From positions 306,530 to 370,529 of the forward strand of contig CAIMLR010000028.1 of the NCBI GenBank assembly GCA_903842345.1: a stretch of DNA of 64,000 bases. The letters run 5' to 3'. Source of the DNA: an uncultured Myxococcales bacterium. GTDB taxonomy: Bacteria; Myxococcota_A; UBA9042. Under the pieces are notes generated by a model that did not search any database, was not told where the DNA came from, and saw nothing but the letters and a program-made list of their open reading frames with translations. This document shows, one piece after another, positions 47,501-58,594 of this stretch; position 1 is the stretch's first letter; each line of letters begins with the position of its first letter. A program made the translations under genes and the position numbers.

Positions 47501-49372
47501 TGCACCGGCGCGGCCAAGTGCAACGACGGCGACGCGTGCACGGCGGACAACTGCGCGTCCGGCGTGTGCAGTTACCCCGCGCTGACGTGCAACGACAGCA
47601 ACAGCTGCACCACGGACTTCTGCAACGCGACGACGGGCTGCGTGAACGCGGTGACCGCCGGCTTGGAAGCCGTCGTGAGCTTGGGCAGCACCTGCGAGCT
47701 TTTTGCCTACAGCTCCGCCATCGACGGCGACACGCTGATCATCGGCAGCGCGGCGGGCGCGGTCGGCGCCAACAACGTCCACATCTACGGCCGCAGCGGG
47801 CACGTCTGGACCTTGCAGGCGAGCTTCGCGCCCAACTGCGGCACGATGGTCGTGGGCGTCTCAGGCGCGACCGCCGTCGCGCAGTGCAACGATTCCGTGC
47901 TCGTGTGGACGCGCACGGGCACGACGTGGAGCCAGCAAGCGGTCCTGACCGCGAGCAACGCTGTCGCCGGCGATTTCTTCGCCAGTTCCGTGGCCATTTC
48001 CGGCGACACCGTGGCGGTCGGCGCGCGCTCCCAGTCGCCAGTCTCCACCACCGGCGTACCGGGCTCGGGCGCGGCGTACGTCTTCACCCGCGCGGGCACG
48101 GTCTGGAGCCAGCAGGCATTCCTGAAGCCCGTCAATGGCGACGCGAGCGACTTTTTTGGCCGCGCGGTCGCACTTGACGGCAACACGCTGGTTGTCGGCG
48201 CGCCCGGCGAGGATGCCAACCAAACGACGATCACCAACGGCACGACCGCTTCCGCGAACAACGTCGCCTCCAACTCGGGCGCCGCGTACGTGTACACGCG
48301 ATCCGGGACAACGTGGACGCAGCAGGCGTATCTCAAGGCGCCCAACCCGGACGTCAGCGACGCCTTTGGCGGCAGCGTCGCCGTCTCAGCGGACACGGTC
48401 GTCGTCGGCGCGCTGGGCGAGGACAGCAACGCCACGGGCATTGGCGGCAACCTGGCCAACAACGCGGCTTCCAACGCGGGCGCGGCGTACGTCTTCACGC
48501 GCGTGGGCACGGCGTGGAGCTTGCAGGCCTACGTCAAGGCGTCCAACACGGGCGCAGGCGACGATTTTGGCGCACGCGTTGCGATCGCCGGCGACACGAT
48601 GGTCATCGCGTCCGACAACGAGAAAAGTGCCGCGGTTGGCGTCAACGGCGACCAAACGAGCGATGCGGGCGGCAACGTGGGCGCGGTCTACGCGCTCGTC
48701 CGATCCGGCACAACATGGACCCAACGCGCGTACTTGAAAGCGGCGCCGGCCACGCCCAGCGCGTTTGGCCGTTCACTCTCCATCTCCGGGACCAGCATCG
48801 CGGTGGGCAATGGCGCGTGCGACTACCCGGAATCGGAATACATCTACATTCTTGGCACCGTCACGTGCGACGACAACAACCCGTGCACGGACCCCGTCGC
48901 GTCGGGCGGTTCCTGTACCTGCACGCACACCAACAACGCGCTGGCGTGCGCCACGGACGGCAATGCGTGCACGGACGACAAATGCAGCGGCGGCACGTGT
49001 ATCCACCCCGCGGGCGCCGGACCGTGCACGGACGACAACGTGTGCACCGATGACGTCTGCGTGGCGAGCGTGTGCGTGTCCACGAACGACAACACCAACG
49101 CGTGCACGGACAATGATTCCTGCACAGCGGACGCGTGCCAAGCGGGCGTTTGCGTGCACACCACGCTCAGCGACGGCACCGCGTGCAGCGACGGCGACGC
49201 GTGCACGACCGGCGAAACGTGCAGCGCGGGCGTCTGCCAAGGCGCGGCGCCGATCGTGTGCGGCGATTGTCAGATCTGCTCCAACAACTCCGGCTGCGTC
49301 GACAACCATCCGTGCTGCGGCGATTTCTGCTGCCTCTATCCCACGGACTGCCTTTGCACCGGCGGCTGCTGA
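44564..49372 (+). CDS. 1602-residue lipoprotein: Asp-rich tether, Cys-repeat stalk, FG-GAP-like propeller, Cys-rich end
   Basis: Leader with lipobox LIGC (Cys20). Residues ~21-140 are an Asp/Ala-rich tether. Residues ~173-1026 hold about 27 CxDGxxCT units of Dicty_CTDC type, interrupted by longer modules such as CLAAGNLGCPASTPCLTYTC. Residues ~1030-1430 form a beta-propeller-like block with at least five FG-GAP-like repeats (DFFGRAVALDGNTLVVGAPGED, DAFGGSVAVSADTVVVGA) separated by WTQQAYLKA strands. About five more Cys units and a dense CxxC end (CCGDFCCLYPTDC) finish the protein. There is no catalytic motif, so an adhesin or structural surface role is likely. The same tether and units occur in the metzincin lipoprotein at 993. 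Confidence 0.85.
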   Translation: MRKCTQGLWVGLCVAGLIGCGNGQGVAGDDGATADADALDVPDAGSDVQDTGPAGTDAIAPLDLDEVATDATDAIAPPDAATNDADADETAAPDEVAMDLDSDDDGLDAATLDEETADAGSDVADPPDAATTETASAECASNGDCATKYGAGPVCQQWQCAEGTCTLGLATSPCDDGNACTTGDTCAVGGCVGLAISCDDADACTSDACAPATGCSHAAVACDDNNGCTFETCEPAIGCKSAGNAQTGTACTAAFGGGFCDAGVCSSCLAAGNLGCPASTPCLTYTCQQTGTGYCNPTLMADAPCDDGNACTTGDHCVSGADGSCVGSALSCDDGKPCTSDSCADGACVNTLLPNAPCDDGNPCTTGDVCGGSATGCAGAAASGIACDDGSACTANDTCSGGGCAGTSTCDDSNACTTDACVPATGCTHTAIACDDANTCTVDSCVPASGCAHANVSGACDDGNACTPNDACVNGLCGTTGNCDDGNACTTDACVSATACTHTAISCDDGNACTVDACDPANGCSHVAKNCDVDASPCTLESCDPATGCKPNGNATTGTACTQATGGAGYCDTGNCSACIAANNLGCPANTACATYACQQMPIGVCKTTFLVAACDDGNPCSALDACASGVCQPGGQIAATCDDGNPCTSGDHCTSTAANSCTGTAKSCDDANPCTSDACAGGVCGHTPVSGGACDDGNACTSGDACSTGQCLGTAVAPGTPCNDGNACTQGDNCVAGSGCAGTANCDDANACTTDACVNAACTHSAISCDDGNACTVDVCQPLVGCTSTAKACADSNVCTLEACDPVTGCKANGNATPGTACTRTVGGVAVGGYCDAGVCGECYGTQGCPAAGPCTTVTCQPGAPDTCVTANVQLGTACSDGVGCDPAGACTANGTCAPPVNSGKYCDDGNLCTNDACVNNACTHAAASSAVLCDDGNVCTTNDACGGGKCAGTAAPSGTVCDDSNTCTINDGCADGVCTGAAKCNDGDACTADNCASGVCSYPALTCNDSNSCTTDFCNATTGCVNAVTAGLEAVVSLGSTCELFAYSSAIDGDTLIIGSAAGAVGANNVHIYGRSGHVWTLQASFAPNCGTMVVGVSGATAVAQCNDSVLVWTRTGTTWSQQAVLTASNAVAGDFFASSVAISGDTVAVGARSQSPVSTTGVPGSGAAYVFTRAGTVWSQQAFLKPVNGDASDFFGRAVALDGNTLVVGAPGEDANQTTITNGTTASANNVASNSGAAYVYTRSGTTWTQQAYLKAPNPDVSDAFGGSVAVSADTVVVGALGEDSNATGIGGNLANNAASNAGAAYVFTRVGTAWSLQAYVKASNTGAGDDFGARVAIAGDTMVIASDNEKSAAVGVNGDQTSDAGGNVGAVYALVRSGTTWTQRAYLKAAPATPSAFGRSLSISGTSIAVGNGACDYPESEYIYILGTVTCDDNNPCTDPVASGGSCTCTHTNNALACATDGNACTDDKCSGGTCIHPAGAGPCTDDNVCTDDVCVASVCVSTNDNTNACTDNDSCTADACQAGVCVHTTLSDGTACSDGDACTTGETCSAGVCQGAAPIVCGDCQICSNNSGCVDNHPCCGDFCCLYPTDCLCTGGC
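45082..47640 (+). repeat. About 27 Dicty_CTDC-type Cys-rich protein repeats
   Basis: Coding repeats inside the 1602-residue lipoprotein. The CDDGNACTTGDTC-type and CDDxxACTxDAC-type cores recur every 20-45 residues. Some units share long DNA identity (gacgacggcaacgcgtgcac-like), so local recombination could change copy number in frame. Confidence 0.8.
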
Positions 49373-49395
49373 GGCACGGACCAGCGCAGCGGGCG

Positions 49396-50619
49396 CTACG
49401 GCTGCGGCGCCTTGTGCTTGAACGCGACCTTGGGGGAGACGCTGATCGTTCCAGTCACGATCCCCGTCACTTCCGGGCTGCGATCGCCGAGCGCGTGGTA
49501 GCGGAGCCACGCGAGGTACCACGGGCGCACGAGCGCGAAACCTTCTTCATCGCCCAGCGCCTTGCACTCCGGGCCGCCGTTGATGCTGTTGCCGAGCCCG
49601 TAGAGCTGGTGGCAGCCACCTTCGATGTCGACCCAAGTGAGGTCGACGCCCGTGACGTCGTTGAAGAGTCCGGTCTCGCCGGAGTCGTTGAGCGTGCCGT
49701 TCATCTGCAGGAATGGCCGTTTGACGGCGTTGCGACCCGCGTGGGAAAGCAGGTCGCTGCCGTCGCCGGCCAGTGAGATGAACGTGGCGACGCGCGGGTC
49801 AGACAAATCGGCCTTGAAGAGGTAAATCAGCGCCGCCGCGCAATCGGGCCAATGGCCGGTGGCGCACTGCGCCTCGATGTACGGGACGTCAAACAAGCCG
49901 CCTGCCGCCGCCCAGACGTCATAGCTGCCAAAGCTGTGTCCGCTCATGCCGATGTGCGCCGTGTCGAGCTTGCCCACGAGCGCATCGCCAACCGGCGGGG
50001 CGAACGCCCAATCCAGCGCCGCCCTGTTGTCATAGACGCGATGCAGCGAATGGACCAGTGGCAGCTGCGGCGGCGTGTCGACAAGGGTATTGCCAACGTG
50101 CTCGGGCGCCAGCGCGACCCAGCCGTGGCTGGCGATGTGGCACATCAGATCGGCCGAATTGCCGGCAAACCCTTGGTACCCGTGGCCGTGTTCCAGCACG
50201 GGATAACCAGCCGCGTAGGGCGACGGCGCGAGCGGCGCGTTCAGCCAGGACTTCGGGTCCTCAAACGCGCCCATGTACGCCGGATGCGCGCCGACCGCCT
50301 GCGACGCCGGATACCAGATGTACAGCGGCACAGTGCGCGGTCCGAGCTTGCCCGGCAGCATGTAGGTCATCTGCTCGATGCGCAGGCCGCACGCGTAGGG
50401 CCCCGCCTTGCCGACCGGCCAGGAGAGGGGCGAGACGCTTGTGGCATCGGCAGCGACGTCAACACTGGCGGCATCCGCTGCCGTCGCGTCTGAACCGCTC
50501 GCATCCGCCACCGCATCGGCGCCATCCGCCGTCGCGTCCGTGGCAGTTTTGGCGCTGCACGCCGCCAGCACACAGAGCACGGCCACCGCGCCCAAGCGCG
50601 CAAAGTTCAACTGCATCAT
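49396..50619 (-). CDS. Alpha/beta-hydrolase lipoprotein (PAF-acetylhydrolase / cutinase-like)
   Basis: The 407-residue product has lipobox LAAC (Cys21) and an Asp/Ala tether to about residue 65. The hydrolase core has VPLYIWYPASQ, an HGHGYQGFAGNSADLMCHIASHGW oxyanion region and nucleophile GHSFGS (Ser229). EGGCHQL near residue 350 supplies a candidate catalytic His, and the Asp is probably in the preceding VDLTWVD. The layout resembles bacterial PAF-acetylhydrolase-like and polyester hydrolases. The double ATG at 50619 follows GGGGA; longer frames are not supported. Predicted to cleave ester-linked substrates at the cell surface. Confidence 0.8.
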   Translation of the reverse strand: MMQLNFARLGAVAVLCVLAACSAKTATDATADGADAVADASGSDATAADAASVDVAADATSVSPLSWPVGKAGPYACGLRIEQMTYMLPGKLGPRTVPLYIWYPASQAVGAHPAYMGAFEDPKSWLNAPLAPSPYAAGYPVLEHGHGYQGFAGNSADLMCHIASHGWVALAPEHVGNTLVDTPPQLPLVHSLHRVYDNRAALDWAFAPPVGDALVGKLDTAHIGMSGHSFGSYDVWAAAGGLFDVPYIEAQCATGHWPDCAAALIYLFKADLSDPRVATFISLAGDGSDLLSHAGRNAVKRPFLQMNGTLNDSGETGLFNDVTGVDLTWVDIEGGCHQLYGLGNSINGGPECKALGDEEGFALVRPWYLAWLRYHALGDRSPEVTGIVTGTISVSPKVAFKHKAPQP

Positions 50620-50785
50620 CGATTTCCCCACAATCTGCACAGGTTTCCGCACCTGCTCCAGCCGGCGACTGTGCCCGCTGGGACCTTCGCCGTCAACCGC
50701 CGCGCGTCGGGCCGCGTGGGGCGCTGCGACCCCAGATCCCGCCCGCGCCCTTGACCGCGGCGATCCCGCGTCCGAAACTGGAAGC

Positions 50786-52744
50786 ATGGTGCAGCAGCTC
50801 GCCAAATCACCAGTTCCCGCCACTGCTCCGACACCGGCTGCGGCGTCGACGGCCGCGCCTGCGCCAAGCGCGACGCCGGGCGCTGGTCTTGGCAGACTTT
50901 CCTACGCGCAAGCGCGAGCGGCCGTGACGCCCGGTGGCGCAGGTGCACCAGCCGATCCCGCAACGCTGGACTACGCGTCGGGCCGCGCGTCCGTGTCCCC
51001 AGCCGCGCAAACGCCGCCTGCCGCGACCGCCGCGACGCCCGATCCAGCCGCTGCTGAGAAAGTCCGCGCCGCCGCCGCGCGGGCCAGCTATCAGTCGCTC
51101 CTGGGTGCGGCGTTGGGCGGCAAGCTCTATGAACTCGTGGCCAAGGAACTCGCGCCGGACAAGATTCTGGCGCTGGGCAGCAAGGGCCTGGACGCCGCCG
51201 CGCAGGCAGGCGTGGGCGCGATCCACACGGTCGACGGCGTCCAAATCATCGACGAGGCGTCCGAAGCTGAAGCCGTGAAGCAGTTTGCCGGCGCGCTGGC
51301 GGATTGGTCCAAGGGCGCGGCTGAAGGCTGGCTGCAAAGCGATGATGGCAAGGCCTTTGCCGCCAAGGTCAGCCAATGGTTTGAGGGCAATCCCGCTGCG
51401 GTCGTTGGCCTGGCGCTTCTGGCGGCAGCGGGCGCGGTGGCCAGCAACGCGTCGATTCCCGAACTGCAGCAGAAGTTTCAATTGGGCGCGAATACGTCCG
51501 TGAATGCGGGCCTGAACCTCAACAAGCTGCGCGACATCGCCGTCAAGAGCGCGCACCTGGGCGTGGATTGGCAAAAAGGCGACGTGGCGGCGACGCTGAC
51601 GTACGCCTACCAGAAGGGTGACAACGGCCAGGCGGATACGCACACGGTCAGCGGTAAGGTCGGCGACGCGCACAAGTCGTTGACGGCGGACGCGACGGTG
51701 CAGGGCGACAAGCTCGTGCTCAAGACGGCGGGCGAATACAAGGGCGATGGCTTGACGGTGGCGGCGGGCGTGCAACAGACGCGCGAGAAAGGCGCCAACA
51801 CGACGACGCTTGCGGACGCGAAGGTGACGGTTGGCAATGAGACGCAGAACGTCACGGCGGACGCAAAGTACGACACCGCGACTGGCGATTTGGCGATTGG
51901 TCTGGATGCGCTGCACAAGTTCGACAACGGCGTGACGGTGACCCAAGGGGCGCACCATGAACAGAAGGGCGGCGTCGGGTCCAACACGGAGACGCTGGGC
52001 ATGAGCTTGGCGGGTGACAAGCGCACGCTGGACGCCACTGTCAGCCGGGAGTCGGCGACGGGCCATACGACGGCGCAAGTCAAGGGTTCGCAGAAGGTGG
52101 CGGCGGGGAACGTGACGGGTGAAGTGCACGGCTCGGCGGGCTACGATTCCCAGACCGGCGCAACGGCGGGCTTGGGGACGACGCTGCAGACGCCGGACGA
52201 CCTCAAGTTTCAACTCGACGCGTTGCTTCAGGAACACGGCACGAGCACGGTTTCCGCGTCGGCGGAGAAGAAGTGGGGCGACCTGTCCGCGAAAGGCGCC
52301 GCGACGTATGACTTGACCGACAACAAGCTGCAACAGCTGGCGGTGGAATTCGGCTTCCGCGACAAGGACTCCTTCAACGCATTTCTCATCGATTACAAGC
52401 GCAACTACGGCGGCGACGTGCCAACGCAGCAGCTCGACGTGCTGGTGCAAGCGCAGTTGGGCAAGCTGATGGTGCGCGGCACGAGCAAGACGACGTTTGA
52501 GCGCGACGCGCTGCGCGGCAACGTCACCGGGCTGGAAGCGGCGTACCCGGTCACGCCGGACTTGTCGCTCATCGGCGGCGCGCGCTACGGGTTTGACGAT
52601 GTGCAGCATCCCGGCTTGACCGACCGCGAACGCGGCGCTTGGCTGGAGGCCGGCGTGCAGTTCAAGGGCGTGCCGATCGTCGTCGGCTACCGGCCCGAGG
52701 ACAAGGCCGTCACCGTTGGCATCACCATTCCGTTTGGCAAGTAA
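50786..52744 (+). CDS. Leaderless beta-rich protein with Pro/Ala N-terminus and twin YA-x-x-RA motifs
   Basis: This 652-residue protein is not recognised. Residues 1-75 are a Pro/Ala-rich segment with two similar motifs, SYAQARAAVTP (39-49) and DYASGRASVSP (62-72). Residues ~95-200 are helical, followed by a hydrophobic stretch (~204-222, VVGLALLAAAGAVA). From ~230 to the end are alternating hydrophobic/polar strands resembling barrel hairpins (LTADATVQGDKLVLKTAGEY, LGMSLAGDKRTLDATVSRES), closing with VTVGITIPFGK. No signal peptide is present, odd for an outer-membrane barrel. The muramidase-like protein at 7442 has a related N-terminal motif. A cargo or toxin delivered by a contractile injection system is one possibility. 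Confidence 0.5.
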   Translation: MVQQLAKSPVPATAPTPAAASTAAPAPSATPGAGLGRLSYAQARAAVTPGGAGAPADPATLDYASGRASVSPAAQTPPAATAATPDPAAAEKVRAAAARASYQSLLGAALGGKLYELVAKELAPDKILALGSKGLDAAAQAGVGAIHTVDGVQIIDEASEAEAVKQFAGALADWSKGAAEGWLQSDDGKAFAAKVSQWFEGNPAAVVGLALLAAAGAVASNASIPELQQKFQLGANTSVNAGLNLNKLRDIAVKSAHLGVDWQKGDVAATLTYAYQKGDNGQADTHTVSGKVGDAHKSLTADATVQGDKLVLKTAGEYKGDGLTVAAGVQQTREKGANTTTLADAKVTVGNETQNVTADAKYDTATGDLAIGLDALHKFDNGVTVTQGAHHEQKGGVGSNTETLGMSLAGDKRTLDATVSRESATGHTTAQVKGSQKVAAGNVTGEVHGSAGYDSQTGATAGLGTTLQTPDDLKFQLDALLQEHGTSTVSASAEKKWGDLSAKGAATYDLTDNKLQQLAVEFGFRDKDSFNAFLIDYKRNYGGDVPTQQLDVLVQAQLGKLMVRGTSKTTFERDALRGNVTGLEAAYPVTPDLSLIGGARYGFDDVQHPGLTDRERGAWLEAGVQFKGVPIVVGYRPEDKAVTVGITIPFGK

Positions 52745-52818
52745 CTGAACTGTTGCGTCAGTTGACGCGTCCCGCCGGCCAGCGCAAAGTCCAGATTCTG
52801 GGGCGCGTGGGGCGCGGG

Positions 52819-55800
52819 ATGGGCAGCATGAAGAACTGGATTTCCTTGGGCCGCTGGCCGTTGGCCGTGGCCTGTCTCTGGTTCGTCGCCTGCCAGGACA
52901 CGCCGCGCCTTGGCCTTGCCAACACGGACCGCAGTCAGCCGGGGCCGGTCGTGGTCTGGGAGCCGCTGCGCCAGCCGCAGCCGGAGCTGCCGTTTCCCAA
53001 TGATCTCGCGCTCAAGATGCTGGCGGACGGCACGCTGCGGGTCAATGGGTCGACGCAGGGCGAGACGGCCATGGACCGCTCCAATCGTCAGCATTTTGGT
53101 GAACTCGACGGCTTCTCCGGTCTGACGCCCATCACCGTGGCCTTTGACGGCCCGCTCGACGTCTCGACCGTGACGGACGACGCGCTTTTTGTCGTGAACG
53201 TCACGCCCGATTCCAAGCGCTTTGGCGAACGGATGCCCCTCGATCTTGGCCGCGGTTGGTTTCCGCACCAGGCCAATCCGCGCCGCTCGTTTCCCCGCGA
53301 TCCGCTGGCGGGCTTCACGAGCTTCGTCATGCCGCCCGACAACATGGTGGACCTGAACGGCGACGGCACGCCGGACAAGTGGGTCTACAACTACGAGGTC
53401 GCGACGCACACGCTGGATATCCGGCCAATCCTGCCGCTGCAATCCGGCGCGCAGTACGCGATTGTGCTCACCAAGAAGCTCAAGGGTTGGGACAAGAACG
53501 GTCGCTACGGTCCAGTGCAATCCCCGTTTGACGTGGTGAATCACGATAGCCAGACCGCCGCAATTACCCGCGCGCTGCCGAGCCTCGCGCAGGTGGGCGT
53601 GCAGACGGACGACGTCGCTTTTGCCTGGACGCTGACCACGGGCGATCTGTCCCGCACGTTCCGCAGCCTGCGCGATGGCCTGTACGGCGACGGTCCGTTT
53701 GCCTGGTTGAACGACGCGGTGCCGGCCAAGCTGTTTGCGATCGACAAGATGGACATCCCGTTTGACGGCAACATCACGACGTATCCGCCGGAAAACCCGT
53801 ATCCGTCCGTCGCGTGGGACCACGATTATGTGCTGCAGGGCGAGTTCATCAAGCGGATGGTGGGCCTCATCAACGCGGTCCAGCCCGGCGTGGCGGACGA
53901 CTTCAACTACGGTGACTACGCGCTTTTTGGCGAGATGGAGACGGCAGACCTGCGCAACACGCCCGATCGCGTGTGGGTGCTGGACAAGAAGGCCGGTACG
54001 GTGGGGCAGCAGCAGGCTGACGGCAGCGTGGCGATGGGGCAGACCGTCAAGACCCAGAAAGTGCCGTTCCTGCTCGTGGTGCCCAAGACGACGGCGAACC
54101 ACAAGCCGCCGTTCCCCGTGCTTGTGTACGCGCACGCCGCGGGTTCGAGCCGGATCGAGGCGCTGCTGATGGCCGACCGGTTCGCCCAAGCGGGAATCGC
54201 GACGTTTTCGATCGACGCAGTCGGGCACGGGCCGATCTTCACGAGCGCGCTGGAGTTTCTCGGCCAGAATGTTGGCATGGTGCGGCAGCTCGTGGGCGCG
54301 CTGATTTTTCCCGACGCTGACACGCAGTTTCCGCCGTCGATGAGCGACGCCGCGGCGTTCAAGGCGATGGAGAAGAACGGCTTCATCGGCGAATTGGCGA
54401 TCAAGGGCCGCGCCTTTGACGACAATGGCGACTGCCAAATCACCAACGACGAGGGCTACTTTTCGCCGAACGCGTTTCGCCTGCGCGACTCGATTCGGCA
54501 GACCGCGTTTGACTACCTGACGGCCGTGCGGATGCTCCGCGCGCTGTCGCAGGCCAAAGTGCCGACGCCGCCGAAGGATCCGGCGCACGCGACGCAGGAA
54601 CAGCTGATGCCGAGCTTGCTGGCGGGTGATTTCAACTGCGACGGCGTACTCGACATCGGTGGCGAGTTCATGGTCGGAACCGATGGCAAGACCTTCGCGT
54701 CCAAGAGCGTGAATCCCGATGGTTCGGCGCGCCTGCAGCCGCAGCCTTACTTCATGATGGGCATCTCGCTGGGCGCGGTGCACACGACGCTGACCGCGCC
54801 GCTGGAGCCGTACATCGTGGCGGCGGCGCCCAATGTGCCGGGCGCGGGGCTGGCGGATGTGTTCCTGCGCACGGATCTGGAGGAGGTCGCCGGGCCGCTC
54901 ATGCAGAAAATCACCGGCGTGATGGTCGTGGGCTGCCCACTGCAGGCGGACGCGGACGGCAACAATCGCGTGCGCCTCTCCCTGAACGACGACTCCAACA
55001 ACTGCTCCCGCAAGACGTTTTCCACTTACCGCGACTGGAACCACGGCGGCGTGTGCGTGGACGCGCCGGTCGACGTCAGCGTGACGTATCCGGTGCAGGA
55101 CGACAGCGGTCCGGCGGCGCACCGCGGGGAGATTCTGGCGCCCATTGGCGCGACGGTGCGGGTTCACAACGCCACCGCGGGCACGCAGGCGGAAGGCAAG
55201 GTCGACGCGGACGGCGGTTTCACGCTGGCGATCAGCACGGACATTGGCGACGAACTGCGGCTTGAGATTCTTGGCCAGGACGGCAATGTCGTGAGCCATG
55301 CGCGGCTGATCACGCCGTATGAAGGCTTGGCGAAGCCGCGCAATAGCCCGGATTTTCGCAGGTTTGTGCAGTTGGCGGCCAATGTGCTGGAAGGCGCGGA
55401 CGCGATTACAGTGGCGGAGCGCGCGATCCTGGATCCGCTGCCCGGGCGTCAGCCGGAATGGCCCGTGACCAACCTGCTGATGATGCTGGCGATTGGCGAC
55501 AGCACCGTCGTGTTCTCCCAAGGTCTGGCGCTGGCGCGGGCAGTGGGACTGATGGGGCGCGGCAACGATCCGGCGGTGGCGTTCAACACGCCGTTCGCTG
55601 TGCAGACGGACATGGCGGCGCCGTATCGCAAATGGACGGAGACGATGATCGCGCTGGGGCTGCTGGCGGGCAAGGACGTGCCGCCGGCGCTGCTGAATCC
55701 GGCCAAGCCGGAGGGTGGCAAAGGGTCGGGGCTGTGCAGCATCGTGGCTTCGCAAGTGAGCGCCGCGGGACCTGTGGGCAAGGCGATGTCCGCGCTTTGT

Positions 55801-56037
55801 CTCGCCGACGTGCATGGCAACCACGCGTACATCGCCTCGCCGAGCAATGACAGCTTCCCGGCGTCAGACGGCTACAAAGGCACCTACACGCAGTACCACC
55901 GCAACCTCATCGCGACGTATCTGCATTCGCTGGCAACCAAAGTGACGGAAGACCCGTGCTGGGCGGACCCGCAGTGCGTCGCTGACAAGAACCTGCGCGC
56001 GGAATGGGACTTGCCGCTCGGCCAGACGGCGCCGTAG
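52819..56037 (+). CDS. 1072-residue lipase-like lipoprotein
   Basis: Lipobox FVAC (Cys25, counting from ATG 52819; ATG 52828 is equally possible). The N-terminal half has Ig-like segments (LPFPNDLALKMLADGTLRV, TPITVAFDGPLDVSTVTDDA, YAIVLTKKLKGWD), a pattern seen in VolA-type bacterial lipases. The hydrolase part has FPVLVYAHAAGSSRIEALLMADRFA, IDAVGHGP and nucleophile GISLG (Ser650). A Ca-loop-like DFNCDGVLDIGGEF precedes it, and a further Ig-like domain (about residues 775-850) follows. HGNHAYIASPSND near the end may give the catalytic His. Predicted surface lipase/esterase. The gene starts 74 bases after the beta-rich protein. Confidence 0.78.
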   Translation: MGSMKNWISLGRWPLAVACLWFVACQDTPRLGLANTDRSQPGPVVVWEPLRQPQPELPFPNDLALKMLADGTLRVNGSTQGETAMDRSNRQHFGELDGFSGLTPITVAFDGPLDVSTVTDDALFVVNVTPDSKRFGERMPLDLGRGWFPHQANPRRSFPRDPLAGFTSFVMPPDNMVDLNGDGTPDKWVYNYEVATHTLDIRPILPLQSGAQYAIVLTKKLKGWDKNGRYGPVQSPFDVVNHDSQTAAITRALPSLAQVGVQTDDVAFAWTLTTGDLSRTFRSLRDGLYGDGPFAWLNDAVPAKLFAIDKMDIPFDGNITTYPPENPYPSVAWDHDYVLQGEFIKRMVGLINAVQPGVADDFNYGDYALFGEMETADLRNTPDRVWVLDKKAGTVGQQQADGSVAMGQTVKTQKVPFLLVVPKTTANHKPPFPVLVYAHAAGSSRIEALLMADRFAQAGIATFSIDAVGHGPIFTSALEFLGQNVGMVRQLVGALIFPDADTQFPPSMSDAAAFKAMEKNGFIGELAIKGRAFDDNGDCQITNDEGYFSPNAFRLRDSIRQTAFDYLTAVRMLRALSQAKVPTPPKDPAHATQEQLMPSLLAGDFNCDGVLDIGGEFMVGTDGKTFASKSVNPDGSARLQPQPYFMMGISLGAVHTTLTAPLEPYIVAAAPNVPGAGLADVFLRTDLEEVAGPLMQKITGVMVVGCPLQADADGNNRVRLSLNDDSNNCSRKTFSTYRDWNHGGVCVDAPVDVSVTYPVQDDSGPAAHRGEILAPIGATVRVHNATAGTQAEGKVDADGGFTLAISTDIGDELRLEILGQDGNVVSHARLITPYEGLAKPRNSPDFRRFVQLAANVLEGADAITVAERAILDPLPGRQPEWPVTNLLMMLAIGDSTVVFSQGLALARAVGLMGRGNDPAVAFNTPFAVQTDMAAPYRKWTETMIALGLLAGKDVPPALLNPAKPEGGKGSGLCSIVASQVSAAGPVGKAMSALCLADVHGNHAYIASPSNDSFPASDGYKGTYTQYHRNLIATYLHSLATKVTEDPCWADPQCVADKNLRAEWDLPLGQTAP

Positions 56038-56239
56038 CCGCGGCTGCCAAGGCTACGCCGCTCCGTCGCGCGTTCAGCCACAAAAAACCGTGACACAAAC
56101 GTGGAAAGTGCGCCTTGACCACCCCGCGCGGAGTGGCGCAGTCTGTGCCGCGGGCGCAGGTTGAGGCGCACCGTCGTGTCGCCGCTGGAACGATCGACTC
56201 CGGTGCAATCTCAATCTGATGCGCAGAGCGGAGGCCTCC

Positions 56240-58576
<2,337 letters not shown>

Positions 58577-58594
58577 GTGGTGCTGGCTTGCGCG

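Noticed and set aside
45082..47640. Regularly spaced similar DNA segments suggesting a CRISPR array
   Set aside because: Spacing and sequence follow the codon pattern of Cys-rich protein repeats in one long frame; repeats are imperfect and there are no cas genes.
44468..47803. 1111-residue minus-strand open frame with Ala/Val/Arg repeats
   Set aside because: The repetition mirrors the Cys-repeat codons on the other strand; not an independent protein.
49373..50823. 475-residue version of the alpha/beta-hydrolase lipoprotein
   Set aside because: The double ATG at 50619 is followed by a proper lipobox leader; the longer form would bury it and overlap the next gene start.
54140..54175. GGTTCGAG-like sequence resembling a tRNA T-loop
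   Set aside because: It lies inside a strongly coding hydrolase domain and no cloverleaf can be drawn around it.
52687..55824. 1045-residue minus-strand open frame
   Set aside because: Antisense of the lipase-like lipoprotein; Arg/His-rich without motifs.
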